48,698 nucleotides of DNA from JBMFOH01 sp049969715 [NCBI: bacterium] (GCA_049969715.1 JBMFOH010000011.1:1-48698), one strand, 5' to 3'. Shown: positions 16,934 to 25,030, counted from the first letter of the stretch. Program-made: numbers and translations. Notes: a model not told the origin generated them from the letters alone.

Positions 16934-17461
16934 ATTAGGGAATTAGGCTTTTCTGAGAACGAATTAAAGCTTATAAGAATAGCTGGTTATCTGCACGACA
17001 TAGGTAAAGTAGCTATCCCGATAGAGATTCTAGAAAAGCCAGATATATTGACTGAGGAAGAGTATAACATAATAAAACTTCATGCTTATTATTCTTACAG
17101 GATATTAGAACATATAGAAGGCTTAGAATTAATAAATGAGTGGGGGTCGTTTCACCATGAAAGGCTTGATGGTAGCGGATATCCTTTTGGTATAAAGGGA
17201 GATGGTCTATCTCTAGGCTCTAGAATTATAGCTATTGCCGATGTATTTACTGCACTTATAGAAGATAGACCCTACAGAAGAGGAATGGACATAGATGAGG
17301 CTTTGGATAATATCAGAAGTCTAGTAAGGGCTAATAAATTAGACAGGTATATCTTTTCTGTCTTAGAGAGGAATGTAATTTCGATGGGAGAAAGGCTATC
17401 CTCTGTAAAACAGATAGCATTAGGAAGATTTTCAAGATTCTATCCTGAGATAAAGGGGTGA
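16925..17461 (+). pseudogene. HD-GYP domain gene lacking its 5' end
   Basis: An open frame runs from just after an in-frame TGA (16922-16924) to 17461. It encodes most of an HD-GYP domain, which degrades cyclic di-GMP: LHDIGKVAIP (16991 onward), the HHERLDGSGYP motif, and IIAIADVFTALIEDRPYRRG. The first histidine-containing helices of the domain and any sensor region are absent, and no ATG, GTG or TTG occurs before the HD motif. The first TTG (17048) would leave out HDIGK. The simplest reading is a gene cut off at its 5' end beside the hairpin. A non-standard start (ATA 16931 or ATT 16934) cannot be excluded. It ends 4 nt before the bacteriohemerythrin gene. Confidence 0.6.
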
Positions 17462-17465
17462 GATT

Positions 17466-17870
17466 ATGCCATTAGTATGGAATGATTCTTTATTAACTGG
17501 TGTAGTAATAATCGACTCTCAACATAAGGAGCTTTTTAGAAGGATAAATGAGCTTCTAGAATCTGCTGGAAGGAGTAAGGAGAGGATCCAGGAAATTACA
17601 GATTTCTTACAGAATTACGTAAGAAACCACTTTTTGACTGAAGAGACACTTATGCAAAGGGCTAACTATCCAGAGTATCAACTCCATAAGAGAGCTCATG
17701 ACAAGTATAGTCAAGATTTTAAAGAGTTAAAAGATACCATAGATAAAGAGGGGATTAATCTCAATCTAACCGTCAAAATGAATCAACTAATGATAGATTG
17801 GTGGATAAATCATATAAACAGCGTAGACAAAAAGATGGCTCAATTTCTAAAAGAGAAAAGGGTTTCATAG
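17466..17870 (+). CDS. Bacteriohemerythrin
   Basis: A 134-residue single-domain hemerythrin, a four-helix bundle that binds O2 reversibly at a di-iron site. Ligand residues are in place: the histidine in DSQHKELF near residue 20, the His and Glu in NHFLTEETLM near 57-61, LHKRAH near 75-80, and NHINSVDK near 117-124. It starts LVWNDSLLTGVVIIDSQH, typical of the family. It follows the HD-GYP fragment by 4 nt and precedes a second hemerythrin-domain protein, so the group may respond to oxygen or nitric oxide. Such proteins may scavenge or shuttle O2 in anaerobes. Confidence 0.93.
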   Translation: MPLVWNDSLLTGVVIIDSQHKELFRRINELLESAGRSKERIQEITDFLQNYVRNHFLTEETLMQRANYPEYQLHKRAHDKYSQDFKELKDTIDKEGINLNLTVKMNQLMIDWWINHINSVDKKMAQFLKEKRVS

Positions 17871-17891
17871 GCTTTAATTAAGTTATCAGAT

Positions 17892-19112
17892 TTGGAGGGA
17901 AAAATAAGTGAAATTTTAGGTAAAGAAAAGGACAGAAAGGAGATATTAAAAGAGATTATCAGAAAACTTCATCTTGGGGGAGACCCTTTAGAGGCTAAGA
18001 AACAGTTTAAGGAGCTCTTGGGTAGTGTGGACGCCTTGGAAATCTCCAAAGTGGAGCAGGAGCTAGTAAAGGAAGGCATATCAAGAGACGAGATTCAAAA
18101 ATTATGCGAAGTCCACTTAGAAATATTTAAGGGGTCTCTTGAGAAGAAAGAGGAAGACTTAAAAGCAGGACATCCCATAAATATTCTCAGGGAAGAACAC
18201 AGAATATTACTAGACTTTGCTATTAGACTCCAGAATATTATAAAGGAATCAGATATCCTTGAAAGATTTGCTGAGAGAAAGGCGGAAATTCTTGATATAA
18301 TAGAACATCTTAAAGAATCAGAGAAACACTATCTTAGAGAAGAAAATGTCTTATTCCCTTATCTAGAAAAACATGGAATAACTGAACCTCCCGCTGTAAT
18401 GTGGAAAGAACATGATATGATTCGTTCAGTAAAGAAAGAGATATATTCTAATATTGAAAGGGTAGAGGAAGAACCTCAAGATTCTCTCAATAAACTAAGA
18501 TCACTTACAGAGGGCTTATCTCAACTACTCTCTAGCCATTTCTATAAGGAGAATAATATACTCTTTCCCACAGGCTTGAGGGTCATTCAGGATAGAGAGT
18601 GGATAGAGATAAGAAGTCAGTTTGATGAAATAGGTTATTGCTGTTTCACCCCAGAATCTACCCTAGCACCTTTGGAGAAGGTAGAAGAGACCAAGATAGA
18701 AAAAGAAGAGGGAGTAATTGTTTTAGAAACAGGAACTTTCACCGTCGAAGAACTAGAAAGTATCCTAAATACCCTACCTGTAGATATAACATTTGTAGAT
18801 AAAAACGACTCTGTTAGATATTTTAGTCAGACTAAAGATAGGATATTTGTAAGGACCAAAGCTGTTATAGGTAGAAAGGTCCAGCAGTGCCATCCTCAGA
18901 AGAGTCTACATGTGGTTAACCAGATAATAGAGGATTTTAGAAGCGGAAAACGAGATTCAGCTGAGTTTTGGATTAATCTAAATAATAGACTTATCTACAT
19001 AAGATACTTTGCAGTCCGAGATAAAAATGGAAATTACCTCGGAACCTTAGAGGTAACTCAAGATATCACTAGTATAAAAAAGATAGAGGGAGAAAAAAGA
19101 CTGTTGGACTGA
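17892..19112 (+). CDS. DUF438 / hemerythrin HHE / PAS domain protein
   Basis: A 406-residue cytoplasmic protein in three parts. Residues 1-80 match DUF438 (RKEILKEIIRKLHLGGDP, then KELLGSVDALEISKVEQELVKEG). Residues 95-240 form a hemerythrin-like domain with REEHRILL, REENVLFPYLEKHG, MWKEHDMIR and SHFYKENNILFPTG supplying iron-binding His/Glu residues. Residues 280-400 form a PAS domain (VDITFVDKNDSVRYFS ... GRKVQQCHPQKS ... GTLEVTQDIT). The architecture suits a redox, O2 or NO sensor, but no output domain is attached. The start is the TTG at 17892. GGAGGG overlaps it, so the true initiation site is uncertain. Confidence 0.85.
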   Translation: MEGKISEILGKEKDRKEILKEIIRKLHLGGDPLEAKKQFKELLGSVDALEISKVEQELVKEGISRDEIQKLCEVHLEIFKGSLEKKEEDLKAGHPINILREEHRILLDFAIRLQNIIKESDILERFAERKAEILDIIEHLKESEKHYLREENVLFPYLEKHGITEPPAVMWKEHDMIRSVKKEIYSNIERVEEEPQDSLNKLRSLTEGLSQLLSSHFYKENNILFPTGLRVIQDREWIEIRSQFDEIGYCCFTPESTLAPLEKVEETKIEKEEGVIVLETGTFTVEELESILNTLPVDITFVDKNDSVRYFSQTKDRIFVRTKAVIGRKVQQCHPQKSLHVVNQIIEDFRSGKRDSAEFWINLNNRLIYIRYFAVRDKNGNYLGTLEVTQDITSIKKIEGEKRLLD

Positions 19113-19120
19113 GAGAAAAA

Positions 19121-19172
19121 ATTACTAGATTGCTTCGTTAACACTCACAATAACGGAAAAGGTGCTAGTAAT
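19121..19172. repeat. Nested inverted repeat in the gene-free stretch before ppdK
   Basis: The 373-bp stretch 19113-19485 has no supportable gene. Its left part holds an outer inverted repeat, ATTACTAG (19121-19128) with CTAGTAAT (19165-19172), enclosing a second, CGTTA (19136-19140) with TAACG (19151-19155). The inner ATTGCTTCG and CACAATAACG resemble worn ends of the small palindromic elements scattered in many bacterial genomes. I cannot tell whether copies exist outside the window. The alternative is chance AT-rich symmetry. Confidence 0.4.
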
Positions 19173-19186
19173 GACAAAAGGGAAAG

Positions 19187-19217
19187 ACTTGCAGTAACAT
19201 AAAGGTACTTGCAGTAA
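19187..19217 (+). repeat. Tandem ACTTGCAGTAA direct repeat, 20-bp period
   Basis: ACTTGCAGTAA occurs at 19187-19197 and again at 19207-19217. The starts are 20 bp apart, close to two turns of the DNA helix. This geometry is typical of two adjacent binding sites for a regulator. They lie about 200 bp upstream of the ppdK promoter, beyond the usual range, so the target promoter is unclear. No other copy was noticed in this window. Confidence 0.4.
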
Positions 19218-19399
19218 TTAAATTCAAAAGGGCTAAGCCTCCTGAATTATAATACTTTTAGACAGGTAATTTATAAGGGGTCATTCTTAATAAACTTATT
19301 TGTAACGTCTAACCTGATATAAAAATATTATTTAGAGGAGTTAACAAGAAGATATTTTTAAGTTTCCTCCACGCAAAAAGTTGAAGAATCCTCGCGACC

Positions 19400-19428
19400 T
19401 TGATAAATTTGTATGTTTCCTGTATAAT
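19400..19428 (+). promoter_or_regulatory. Predicted sigma-70-type promoter of ppdK
   Basis: TTGATA (19400-19405) and the perfect TATAAT (19423-19428) are separated by 17 bp. Transcription would start near 19435, giving a leader of about 50 nt before the ATG at 19486. The leader contains AAAGGAG just upstream of the start. This is one of the best consensus matches in the window, in line with high expression of a glycolytic enzyme. Confidence 0.75.
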
Positions 19429-19485
19429 AATATGAGTTTTGAGTAGAAATCTAACGTTAGAATTTTAATAAAAGGAGTGTGAAAA

Positions 19486-22143
19486 ATGAAGAAATGGGTT
19501 TACTTGTTTGATGAGGGTGACCCGAATGATAGGGCTTTGCTAGGAGGTAAAGGAGCAGGGCTAGCTCAGATGACTCAGGCAGGACTTCCTGTCCCTCCAG
19601 GGTTCACCATCACCACAGAGGCTTGTAATGCTTATTATGATAATAATAAGCAATTTCCAGAAGGAATGTGGGAGCAGGTACTAGAGGCATTAAAAGAGGT
19701 AGAGAAGCGTACAGGGAAAAAATTCGGAGATGTGAATAATCCTCTACTCGTTTCTGTAAGGTCTGGGGCAAAATTTTCTATGCCTGGAATGATGGATACA
19801 GTATTAAACCTTGGCCTAAACGATGAGTCAGCTCAGGGACTTATAAAACTTACCCAAAACGAAAGATTTGTCTATGATGCCTATAGACGTTTTATTCAGA
19901 TGTTTGGAAAGATAGTGTTAGGTATTCCTGCAGAGCTGTTTGATAAGGCTTTTGATGAGTATAAAGAAAAGGTGGGGGCAAAACTTGATACAGACCTTAC
20001 AGCAGAGCATCTAAAGGAGATAGTTTCTATATTTAAAGAGATAGTAAAGAAGGAAACTGGAAAGGATTTTCCTACAGAACCACTTGAACAGTTGAGATTA
20101 GCTATTGGGGCTGTCTTTAGCTCTTGGAATAATAAACGAGCTATAGATTACAGAAACTACAATAAGATTCCTCATAACCTTGGGACAGCGGTAAATATAG
20201 TAACTATGGTATTTGGAAATATGGGCTTTGACTCAGGAACAGGGGTAGCATTTACCAGAGACCCTGCTACTGGGGAGAAGAAGTTCTTTGGAGAGTTTCT
20301 GTTTAATGCCCAGGGAGAAGATGTTGTTGCTGGAATCCGTACCCCTCTGAAGGTGGAAGAGCTAAAGGAAAAGATGCCCGAGATATATAACCAGCTTGTA
20401 GATATAGCTCAAAGGCTTGAAAGATACTATAGAGATATGCAGGATATAGAGTTTACTGTGGAGCGTGGTAAACTCTGGATGCTTCAGACAAGGTCAGGAA
20501 AGCGAACCGCTCAAGCAGCTGTAAAAGTCGCAGTAGATATGGCGGAAGAAGGCATTATTTCCAAGGAGGAGGCTGTTCTTAGAGTTGAGCCTAGCCAGAT
20601 AGATCAGTTATTACATAGACAGATAGACCCTTCGGCTAAGGTAACTGTTATAGCTAAAGGTCTTAATGCTTCTCCTGGTGCAGCTACTGGAAAGGCAGTC
20701 TTTGATGCAGATAAAGCAAAAGAATGGGCTGCCAATGGAGAGAGAGTAATTCTTGTAAGACCAGAGACAAATCCAGATGATGTTGGTGGCATGCTTGTAA
20801 GTGCTGGTATCCTTACTGCTCGTGGAGGAGCTACTAGCCATGCTGCGGTTGTGGCAAGAGGGGTTGGAAAGCCTTGTGTAGTAGGAGCAGAATCTATAAA
20901 GATAGACCTAGAGAAGCGATTGTTCGATGTGAATGGCTACACAGTAAAGGAAGGGGACGTTATAACAATAAATGGAACTACTGGAGATATTATATTAGGA
21001 GAGGTCCCTCTTATTGAGCCTGACCTTACTCCTGAGCTGCAAAAGTTACTATCCTGGGCTGATAGCTTTAAGAAGCTTCAGAATTGGGCTAATGCAGATT
21101 ATCCAAGAGATGCTCAAAAGGCAAAGGAGTATGGTGCTCAAGGTATAGGACTCTGCCGTACAGAGCATATGTTCTTCGAGGCAGAAAGACTGCCAATAGT
21201 TAGAGAGATGATCCTTGCAAGAACCGTTGAAGAAAGAAGAAAGGCTCTAGATAGACTTCTTCCTATACAGAGAGAAGACTTCAAGGGTATCCTTAAGACG
21301 ATGGATGGCCTTCCTGTTATTATTCGTCTCTTAGACCCACCTCTACATGAGTTTCTTCCTAGATATGAAGAGCTTCTAGCAGAGGTAGTAGAGCTTAGAG
21401 TTACAGGAAAAGACCCTAAGGCTCTAGCTGAAAAGGAAGAGATGTTGAAACGTGTAGAGGAGATGAGAGAAGCAAACCCAATGTTGGGGTTAAGAGGATG
21501 CCGTCTTGGACTTACACGTCCTGAGATAAACGAGATGCAAGTAAGGGCTATATTTGAAGCTGCTTGTGAACTTAAGAAGGAAGGGTACAATCCAAAGCCA
21601 GAAGTAATGATTCCTCTCGTAGGACACGTAAATGAACTTAAGACTGTAAGGGAACAACTTGAGAACGTAGCGAAGAAGGTTATGGAAGAGCAAGGAGTCA
21701 CAGTAGATTACAAGTTTGGGACAATGATCGAAGTGCCAAGAGCTGCCCTTACTGCAGGAGAGATCGCAGAATATGCTCAGTTCTTTAGTTTTGGTACAAA
21801 TGACCTTACTCAGATGACCTTTGGATATTCTAGAGACGATGCTGAAGGTAAGTTCTTATTTACCTACTTAGAGAAGGGTATCCTTCCAAATGACCCGTTC
21901 CAGACCCTAGATATTAAGGGTGTTGGAAGGTTGATGGAAATGGCAGTGAAAGAAGGAAGAGCTGCAAGACCAACACTTGAGGTAGGTATTTGTGGAGAGC
22001 ATGGGGGAGATCCGGATTCTATAGTATTTGCTAATGATATAGGACTAAACTATGTAAGCTGCTCTCCATACAGAGTACCTATAGCCCGTTTAGCAGCAGC
22101 TCATGCGGCCTTGAGAGAGAAGCAGTCATTCAGGGATAAGTAA
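19486..22143 (+). CDS. ppdK: Pyruvate, phosphate dikinase
   Basis: An 885-residue enzyme that interconverts PEP + AMP + PPi and pyruvate + ATP + phosphate. In anaerobes it serves PPi-linked glycolysis. The N-terminal ATP-grasp domain begins KGAGLAQMTQAGLPVPPGFTI and contains RSGAKFSMPGMMDTVLN near 92. The swivelling phospho-histidine domain shows GGATSHAAVVARGVGKPCVVG (catalytic His near residue 453). The C-terminal PEP/pyruvate barrel shows GLCRTEHMFF, SFGTNDLTQMTFG and the proton-donor cysteine in GICGEHGG near 836. Length is canonical. It is a single-gene unit with its own strong promoter and an intrinsic terminator. Confidence 0.98.
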   Translation: MKKWVYLFDEGDPNDRALLGGKGAGLAQMTQAGLPVPPGFTITTEACNAYYDNNKQFPEGMWEQVLEALKEVEKRTGKKFGDVNNPLLVSVRSGAKFSMPGMMDTVLNLGLNDESAQGLIKLTQNERFVYDAYRRFIQMFGKIVLGIPAELFDKAFDEYKEKVGAKLDTDLTAEHLKEIVSIFKEIVKKETGKDFPTEPLEQLRLAIGAVFSSWNNKRAIDYRNYNKIPHNLGTAVNIVTMVFGNMGFDSGTGVAFTRDPATGEKKFFGEFLFNAQGEDVVAGIRTPLKVEELKEKMPEIYNQLVDIAQRLERYYRDMQDIEFTVERGKLWMLQTRSGKRTAQAAVKVAVDMAEEGIISKEEAVLRVEPSQIDQLLHRQIDPSAKVTVIAKGLNASPGAATGKAVFDADKAKEWAANGERVILVRPETNPDDVGGMLVSAGILTARGGATSHAAVVARGVGKPCVVGAESIKIDLEKRLFDVNGYTVKEGDVITINGTTGDIILGEVPLIEPDLTPELQKLLSWADSFKKLQNWANADYPRDAQKAKEYGAQGIGLCRTEHMFFEAERLPIVREMILARTVEERRKALDRLLPIQREDFKGILKTMDGLPVIIRLLDPPLHEFLPRYEELLAEVVELRVTGKDPKALAEKEEMLKRVEEMREANPMLGLRGCRLGLTRPEINEMQVRAIFEAACELKKEGYNPKPEVMIPLVGHVNELKTVREQLENVAKKVMEEQGVTVDYKFGTMIEVPRAALTAGEIAEYAQFFSFGTNDLTQMTFGYSRDDAEGKFLFTYLEKGILPNDPFQTLDIKGVGRLMEMAVKEGRAARPTLEVGICGEHGGDPDSIVFANDIGLNYVSCSPYRVPIARLAAAHAALREKQSFRDK

Positions 22144-22154
22144 TTAATCAATTG

Positions 22155-22194
22155 AAAAAAAGAGGGAAGTATTAAATTACTTCCCTCTTTTTTA
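22155..22194. terminator. Bidirectional intrinsic terminator after ppdK
   Basis: AAAAAGAGGGAAGTA pairs with TACTTCCCTCTTTTT around a short AAT-rich loop. A run of A precedes and a run of T follows, so the structure ends transcription from both sides. It serves ppdK on the plus strand and the zinc-ribbon gene (stop at 22192) on the minus strand. It is the best intrinsic terminator in the window. Confidence 0.9.
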
Positions 22195-22902
22195 TTCCTC
22201 GAAAAGGAGGATCCTCCCACAGTGTTCACAGGTCAACAATTTGTCTTTTGCTTTCAGCTCTTCAAGAAGAGAGATGGAAAGTTCTACCCCACACTCAGAA
22301 CATCTTCCGTTTGTTACCTTAGAGATTCCTCTTCCCCTCCTTGTCTTTCTTAAGGTTTCATACCTGGTTAGGATCTGTCCATCTATATATTTTATCTTTT
22401 CTCCCCTTATAGATTCCTTTTCTTCTAGTTTTCGAGAAAGGTCTTTCTCTAACTTACTAGCGTTATCTAGGACGTTGGCTAGAGAGGTTTTTGTCTTTTC
22501 TATCCTTTCAGATATCAGTGGCAGTTCGTTCCTTAAAAGTTCTAAGGATTCCATTGTCTCCAGGATTTTATCTTCTATTTTATACTTCTCTTTCTTTAGA
22601 TGATCAATCTCTTGATTTAGGCTGTCTATCTGCTTTTGTGTAGAAGCCATATTGTAGACTCTTTCCTCATCTTTTTTTATCTTTTCTTCTATAGAATTAA
22701 GCTCTATTTCCAATTCCTTCAGAGTGATCTCTTTGGATTTTGCCTCCTCTAGCTTCTGGTTATAACCTTTTTCTAAAGCCTCTAACTGTTTTTTTAATTC
22801 TTCCCCCCTGTTAAGATGTGTAAGCTCTTCCTTAAGATACAAGATCTCTATATCAATAAGCTGGACTTCCCATAATTTTTGAAGCTCTTCGCTTAAAGCC
22901 AA
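22192..22902 (-). CDS. Coiled-coil protein with C-terminal C4 zinc ribbon (DUF164/CdsZ-like)
   Basis: A 236-residue cytoplasmic protein. Residues 10-165 are an almost unbroken, highly charged coiled coil rich in Glu, Lys and Leu. The C-terminus is a zinc ribbon with two knuckles, CSECG (near 202) and CEHCG (near 226). This matches the widespread zinc-ribbon family best known from chlamydial CdsZ and related proteins. The function in other bacteria is unclear; nucleic-acid or protein binding has been proposed. Translation starts at TTG with GGAGG 5 nt upstream. It follows two tRNA genes on the same strand and is probably cotranscribed with them. Confidence 0.85.
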   Translation of the reverse strand: MALSEELQKLWEVQLIDIEILYLKEELTHLNRGEELKKQLEALEKGYNQKLEEAKSKEITLKELEIELNSIEEKIKKDEERVYNMASTQKQIDSLNQEIDHLKKEKYKIEDKILETMESLELLRNELPLISERIEKTKTSLANVLDNASKLEKDLSRKLEEKESIRGEKIKYIDGQILTRYETLRKTRRGRGISKVTNGRCSECGVELSISLLEELKAKDKLLTCEHCGRILLFEE

Positions 22903-22923
22903 GATAACCTCCAGAGAAAAAAA

Positions 22924-22999
22924 TGGTGGGCGAAACAGGGCTTGAACCTGTGACCTCCTGCTTGTAAGGCAGGCGCTCTAACCACTGAGCTATTCGCCC
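22924..22999 (-). tRNA. tRNA-Val (anticodon TAC)
   Basis: The minus strand folds into a full cloverleaf: acceptor GGGCGAA/TTCGCCC, D arm with AGCTCAGTGGTTAGAGC, anticodon stem CCTGC/GCAGG with loop CTTACAA, and T arm with GTTCAAGCC. The anticodon is the complement of 22964-22966. CCA is encoded (complement of 22924-22926). The 5' end is separated by a single base from the CCA of the tRNA-Met gene. A run of seven T follows the CCA. Confidence 0.96.
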
Positions 23000-23000
23000 A

Positions 23001-23075
23001 TGGTGGGCCCACCCGGATTTGAACCAGGGACCAACCGGTTATGAGCCGGCAGCTCTACCGCTGAGCTATGGGCCC
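23001..23075 (-). tRNA. tRNA with CAT anticodon (elongator Met or Ile2)
   Basis: The minus strand gives acceptor GGGCCCA/TGGGCCC, D arm with AGCTCAGCGGTAGAGC, anticodon loop CTCATAA on a GCCGG/CCGGT stem, T loop GTTCAAATC and an encoded CCA. The anticodon is the complement of 23041-23043. The first acceptor pair is a normal G-C and the anticodon stem lacks three consecutive G-C pairs of the initiator pattern, so it is not the initiator. Elongator Met and lysidine-modified Ile2 cannot be separated by eye. Confidence 0.94.
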
Positions 23076-23094
23076 TAAAGATCTTACAGGAGAT

Positions 23095-23123
23095 AATATA
23101 TCATATCCTAAATAAATTTTCAA
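23095..23123 (-). promoter_or_regulatory. Predicted promoter of the tRNA pair
   Basis: On the minus strand, TTGAAA (complement of 23118-23123) and TATATT (complement of 23095-23100) are 17 bp apart. The start point would be near 23088, 13 nt before the first tRNA. The -35 box overlaps the end of the SIS-domain gene. This lets the tRNAs, and probably the zinc-ribbon gene behind them, be expressed apart from the sugar-regulated genes upstream. Confidence 0.6.
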
Positions 23124-24112
23124 GCTATTGTTACTACCTGGGTTAAATTTAATGGCGCGTCAGGGTCTAAACCTTTCTCTAATGCTTGATAGTAGCCAAG
23201 ATATTGAGAAAAAGGCATATAAAGAATTGTCCTCTGGAACTCATTAAGAGAAGTTTCCAATCCTGGCTTTTCTCCGATCACTATACAATTACTTCCAAGT
23301 TCCTCTATCTCTGAAGCTATCTTTAATTCTTCCTTTCTAGCTGAATCTGATAAGAGAATTAACACTAATGTGTCTTTGCTTAAAGCTGCCCTAGGTCCAT
23401 GCCTAAATTCAAGGGTATGAAATGCACTAGTTATAGAACTTGACATCTCTCTTACCTTTAAAGCTGACTCGCATGCAATTCCATATAGTGGTCCTGAACC
23501 TAAAAAGATAACCTCTCTGTAGTCCTTCTTTGCCACTTCCTTTGCCCAGGATTTAGCTTTAGTTAATACCCCTTTTGAAGCTTGATTAATCTCCTCTCTC
23601 ATTTTATCAATGATAGAAGGGTTGACAACACTAAGTATACCTAACTGTATGCCTAATAACATAGATGTAAACGATTTAGTCATTACTACACTCTTTTCTT
23701 TTGCCTCTTCTATCACTATAGCTCTATCACTTATAATGGCTAATGGTTTATTCTTTTCTGTTGTTACCCCAATAAAATCTCCTTTTCCTTGCTCTTTTAC
23801 CTTTTCCCCTGCAAGTATTACCTCTGAAGTTTCTCCAGATCTAGAGATTCCAATATAGAGTGTAGGTCTATCTGATATAATAGTATCAGGGAAGAATACC
23901 AACTCTTGGGAAGGTAGGGCTCTACAGGTGATCCCTGTGTAGTGTTGGGTGAAACTTGCAACACTTAGCGCAAGATAATAAGATGTCCCACTACCAAAGT
24001 AAATAATCTCTTCTTTATCCTTAATCTCTTCTATAAAGGGAGGATTGTTTAATATATCATTCCAAACCCTTGGTTGATCTTCAATCTCTATTCTAGAATA
24101 TTCTCCACGCAT
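23120..24112 (-). CDS. SIS-domain sugar isomerase/deaminase (GlmS/AgaS-like)
   Basis: A 330-residue protein with two SIS domains, related to the isomerase half of glucosamine-6-phosphate synthase and to AgaS/FrlB-type sugar-phosphate deaminases. The first domain shows YFGSGTSYYLAL and GISRSGETSEV, the second LGSGPLYGIACESALKVREM and FRHGPRAAL. It lacks a glutamine amidotransferase domain, so deamination or isomerisation of an amino- or fructosamine-type sugar phosphate is likely. A longer frame begins at 24145, but AAAGGAG sits 6-7 nt before the ATG at 24112, which I take as the start. A DeoR-family regulator lies directly upstream on the same strand and probably controls it. Confidence 0.85.
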   Translation of the reverse strand: MRGEYSRIEIEDQPRVWNDILNNPPFIEEIKDKEEIIYFGSGTSYYLALSVASFTQHYTGITCRALPSQELVFFPDTIISDRPTLYIGISRSGETSEVILAGEKVKEQGKGDFIGVTTEKNKPLAIISDRAIVIEEAKEKSVVMTKSFTSMLLGIQLGILSVVNPSIIDKMREEINQASKGVLTKAKSWAKEVAKKDYREVIFLGSGPLYGIACESALKVREMSSSITSAFHTLEFRHGPRAALSKDTLVLILLSDSARKEELKIASEIEELGSNCIVIGEKPGLETSLNEFQRTILYMPFSQYLGYYQALEKGLDPDAPLNLTQVVTIA

Positions 24113-24201
24113 CTTTAGTCTCCTTTCTATTAGATCTCTTTTCATTTCCCTTTATTTAAACAAAAACGATATACTCAGATTTCTTTAGGATTTTCTTAAT
24201 T

Positions 24202-24981
24202 TTACACTACCTCCCCAATTAAGACCTTTATTCCTTTCTTCTCAAATATCTCTAGCTGTTTTTTATCTGCTAAGCTGTCGGTAATTAATAGATCAATCCT
24301 TTCTATTGGGGCTATAGGTATAAGTTTTCTCTGTCCAATCTTGGTATGGTCTACTATTACAATTAACTGTTTAGAAGCTTCTATCATAGCCCTATTTACC
24401 GTAGCCTCTGCCATATTGACATCTGTAATCCCACCATCAATATCAACTCCATCTACACCCATAAAACATTTGTCAATGAAGACTTTTCTAAAGAAGGCTA
24501 CCGTATCTTCCCCTACTAATGCGTAAGAATTATCTCTTAAGAATCCTCCAGGGACAACTACCTTCCCTCCTATCCTTGCTATCAGATATGCTATATTTAA
24601 ACCATATGTAACTACCTGGACATTAGGAAATTGATAAAGAAGTTTTGCAAATTCATATGCTGTAGTTCCTGCACTTATCCCTATAGTATCATTTGGACCT
24701 ACTAATGTTATAGCTTTCTGAGCTATGGCTTGTTTTTCAGCTAGATTTATTACAATTTTTTCGTCAAATGTTAACTCTTTAGATTGACCTTCTTTAATTG
24801 ATACCCCACCCCAATATCTGTTTATCAATCCTTCTTCTTCTAGCTCTCTAATATCCTTACGAATAGTAACAGCGGATAACTTTAACTCCTTGGCTAGCTC
24901 CTTTATGGATACAATGCCCCACTTCTTAATAATTTCTATTATTTGTTCCTTTCGCTTTTCTCTTGTAATTGTAGCAATCAT
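24202..24981 (-). CDS. DeoR-family transcriptional regulator
   Basis: A 259-residue repressor. Residues 8-57 form the DeoR winged helix-turn-helix (RKEQIIEIIKKWG, then VSIKELAKELKLSAVTIRKD, then INRYWGGV). The remainder is the DeoRC sugar-phosphate sensor domain, with GISAGTTAYEFAKLL near 108 and GVDGVDIDGGITDVNMAEA near 175, ending in the usual IVDHTKIG block. GGAG precedes the ATG. It stands first in an operon with the SIS-domain isomerase. A palindrome just upstream of its promoter may be its operator. Confidence 0.92.
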   Translation of the reverse strand: MIATITREKRKEQIIEIIKKWGIVSIKELAKELKLSAVTIRKDIRELEEEGLINRYWGGVSIKEGQSKELTFDEKIVINLAEKQAIAQKAITLVGPNDTIGISAGTTAYEFAKLLYQFPNVQVVTYGLNIAYLIARIGGKVVVPGGFLRDNSYALVGEDTVAFFRKVFIDKCFMGVDGVDIDGGITDVNMAEATVNRAMIEASKQLIVIVDHTKIGQRKLIPIAPIERIDLLITDSLADKKQLEIFEKKGIKVLIGEVV

Positions 24982-25000
24982 ATTTCAATCTCCAATCAAT

Positions 25001-25029
25001 ATTAAATCATCTTATTTTATATATGTCAA
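25001..25029 (-). promoter_or_regulatory. Predicted promoter of the deoR-SIS operon
   Basis: On the minus strand, a perfect TTGACA (complement of 25024-25029) and TTTAAT (complement of 25001-25006) are separated by 17 bp. The start point would be near 24994, giving a short leader. The CTTTCGAAAG palindrome abuts the -35 box. Confidence 0.6.
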
Positions 25030-25030
25030 T

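Noticed and set aside
17048-17461. HD-GYP protein starting at TTG 17048
   Set aside because: This start omits the HD residues essential to the domain, which are encoded in the same frame just upstream, and no ribosome binding site precedes it.
21138-21701. 187-codon open frame on the minus strand inside ppdK
   Set aside because: The composition is serine-rich and low in family-like motifs, as expected from the antisense of a conserved coding region. There is no ribosome binding site and ppdK is certain.
23001-23075. Initiator tRNA-fMet
   Set aside because: The acceptor begins with a paired G-C instead of the C-A mismatch of bacterial initiators, and the anticodon stem lacks three consecutive G-C pairs in the initiator pattern.
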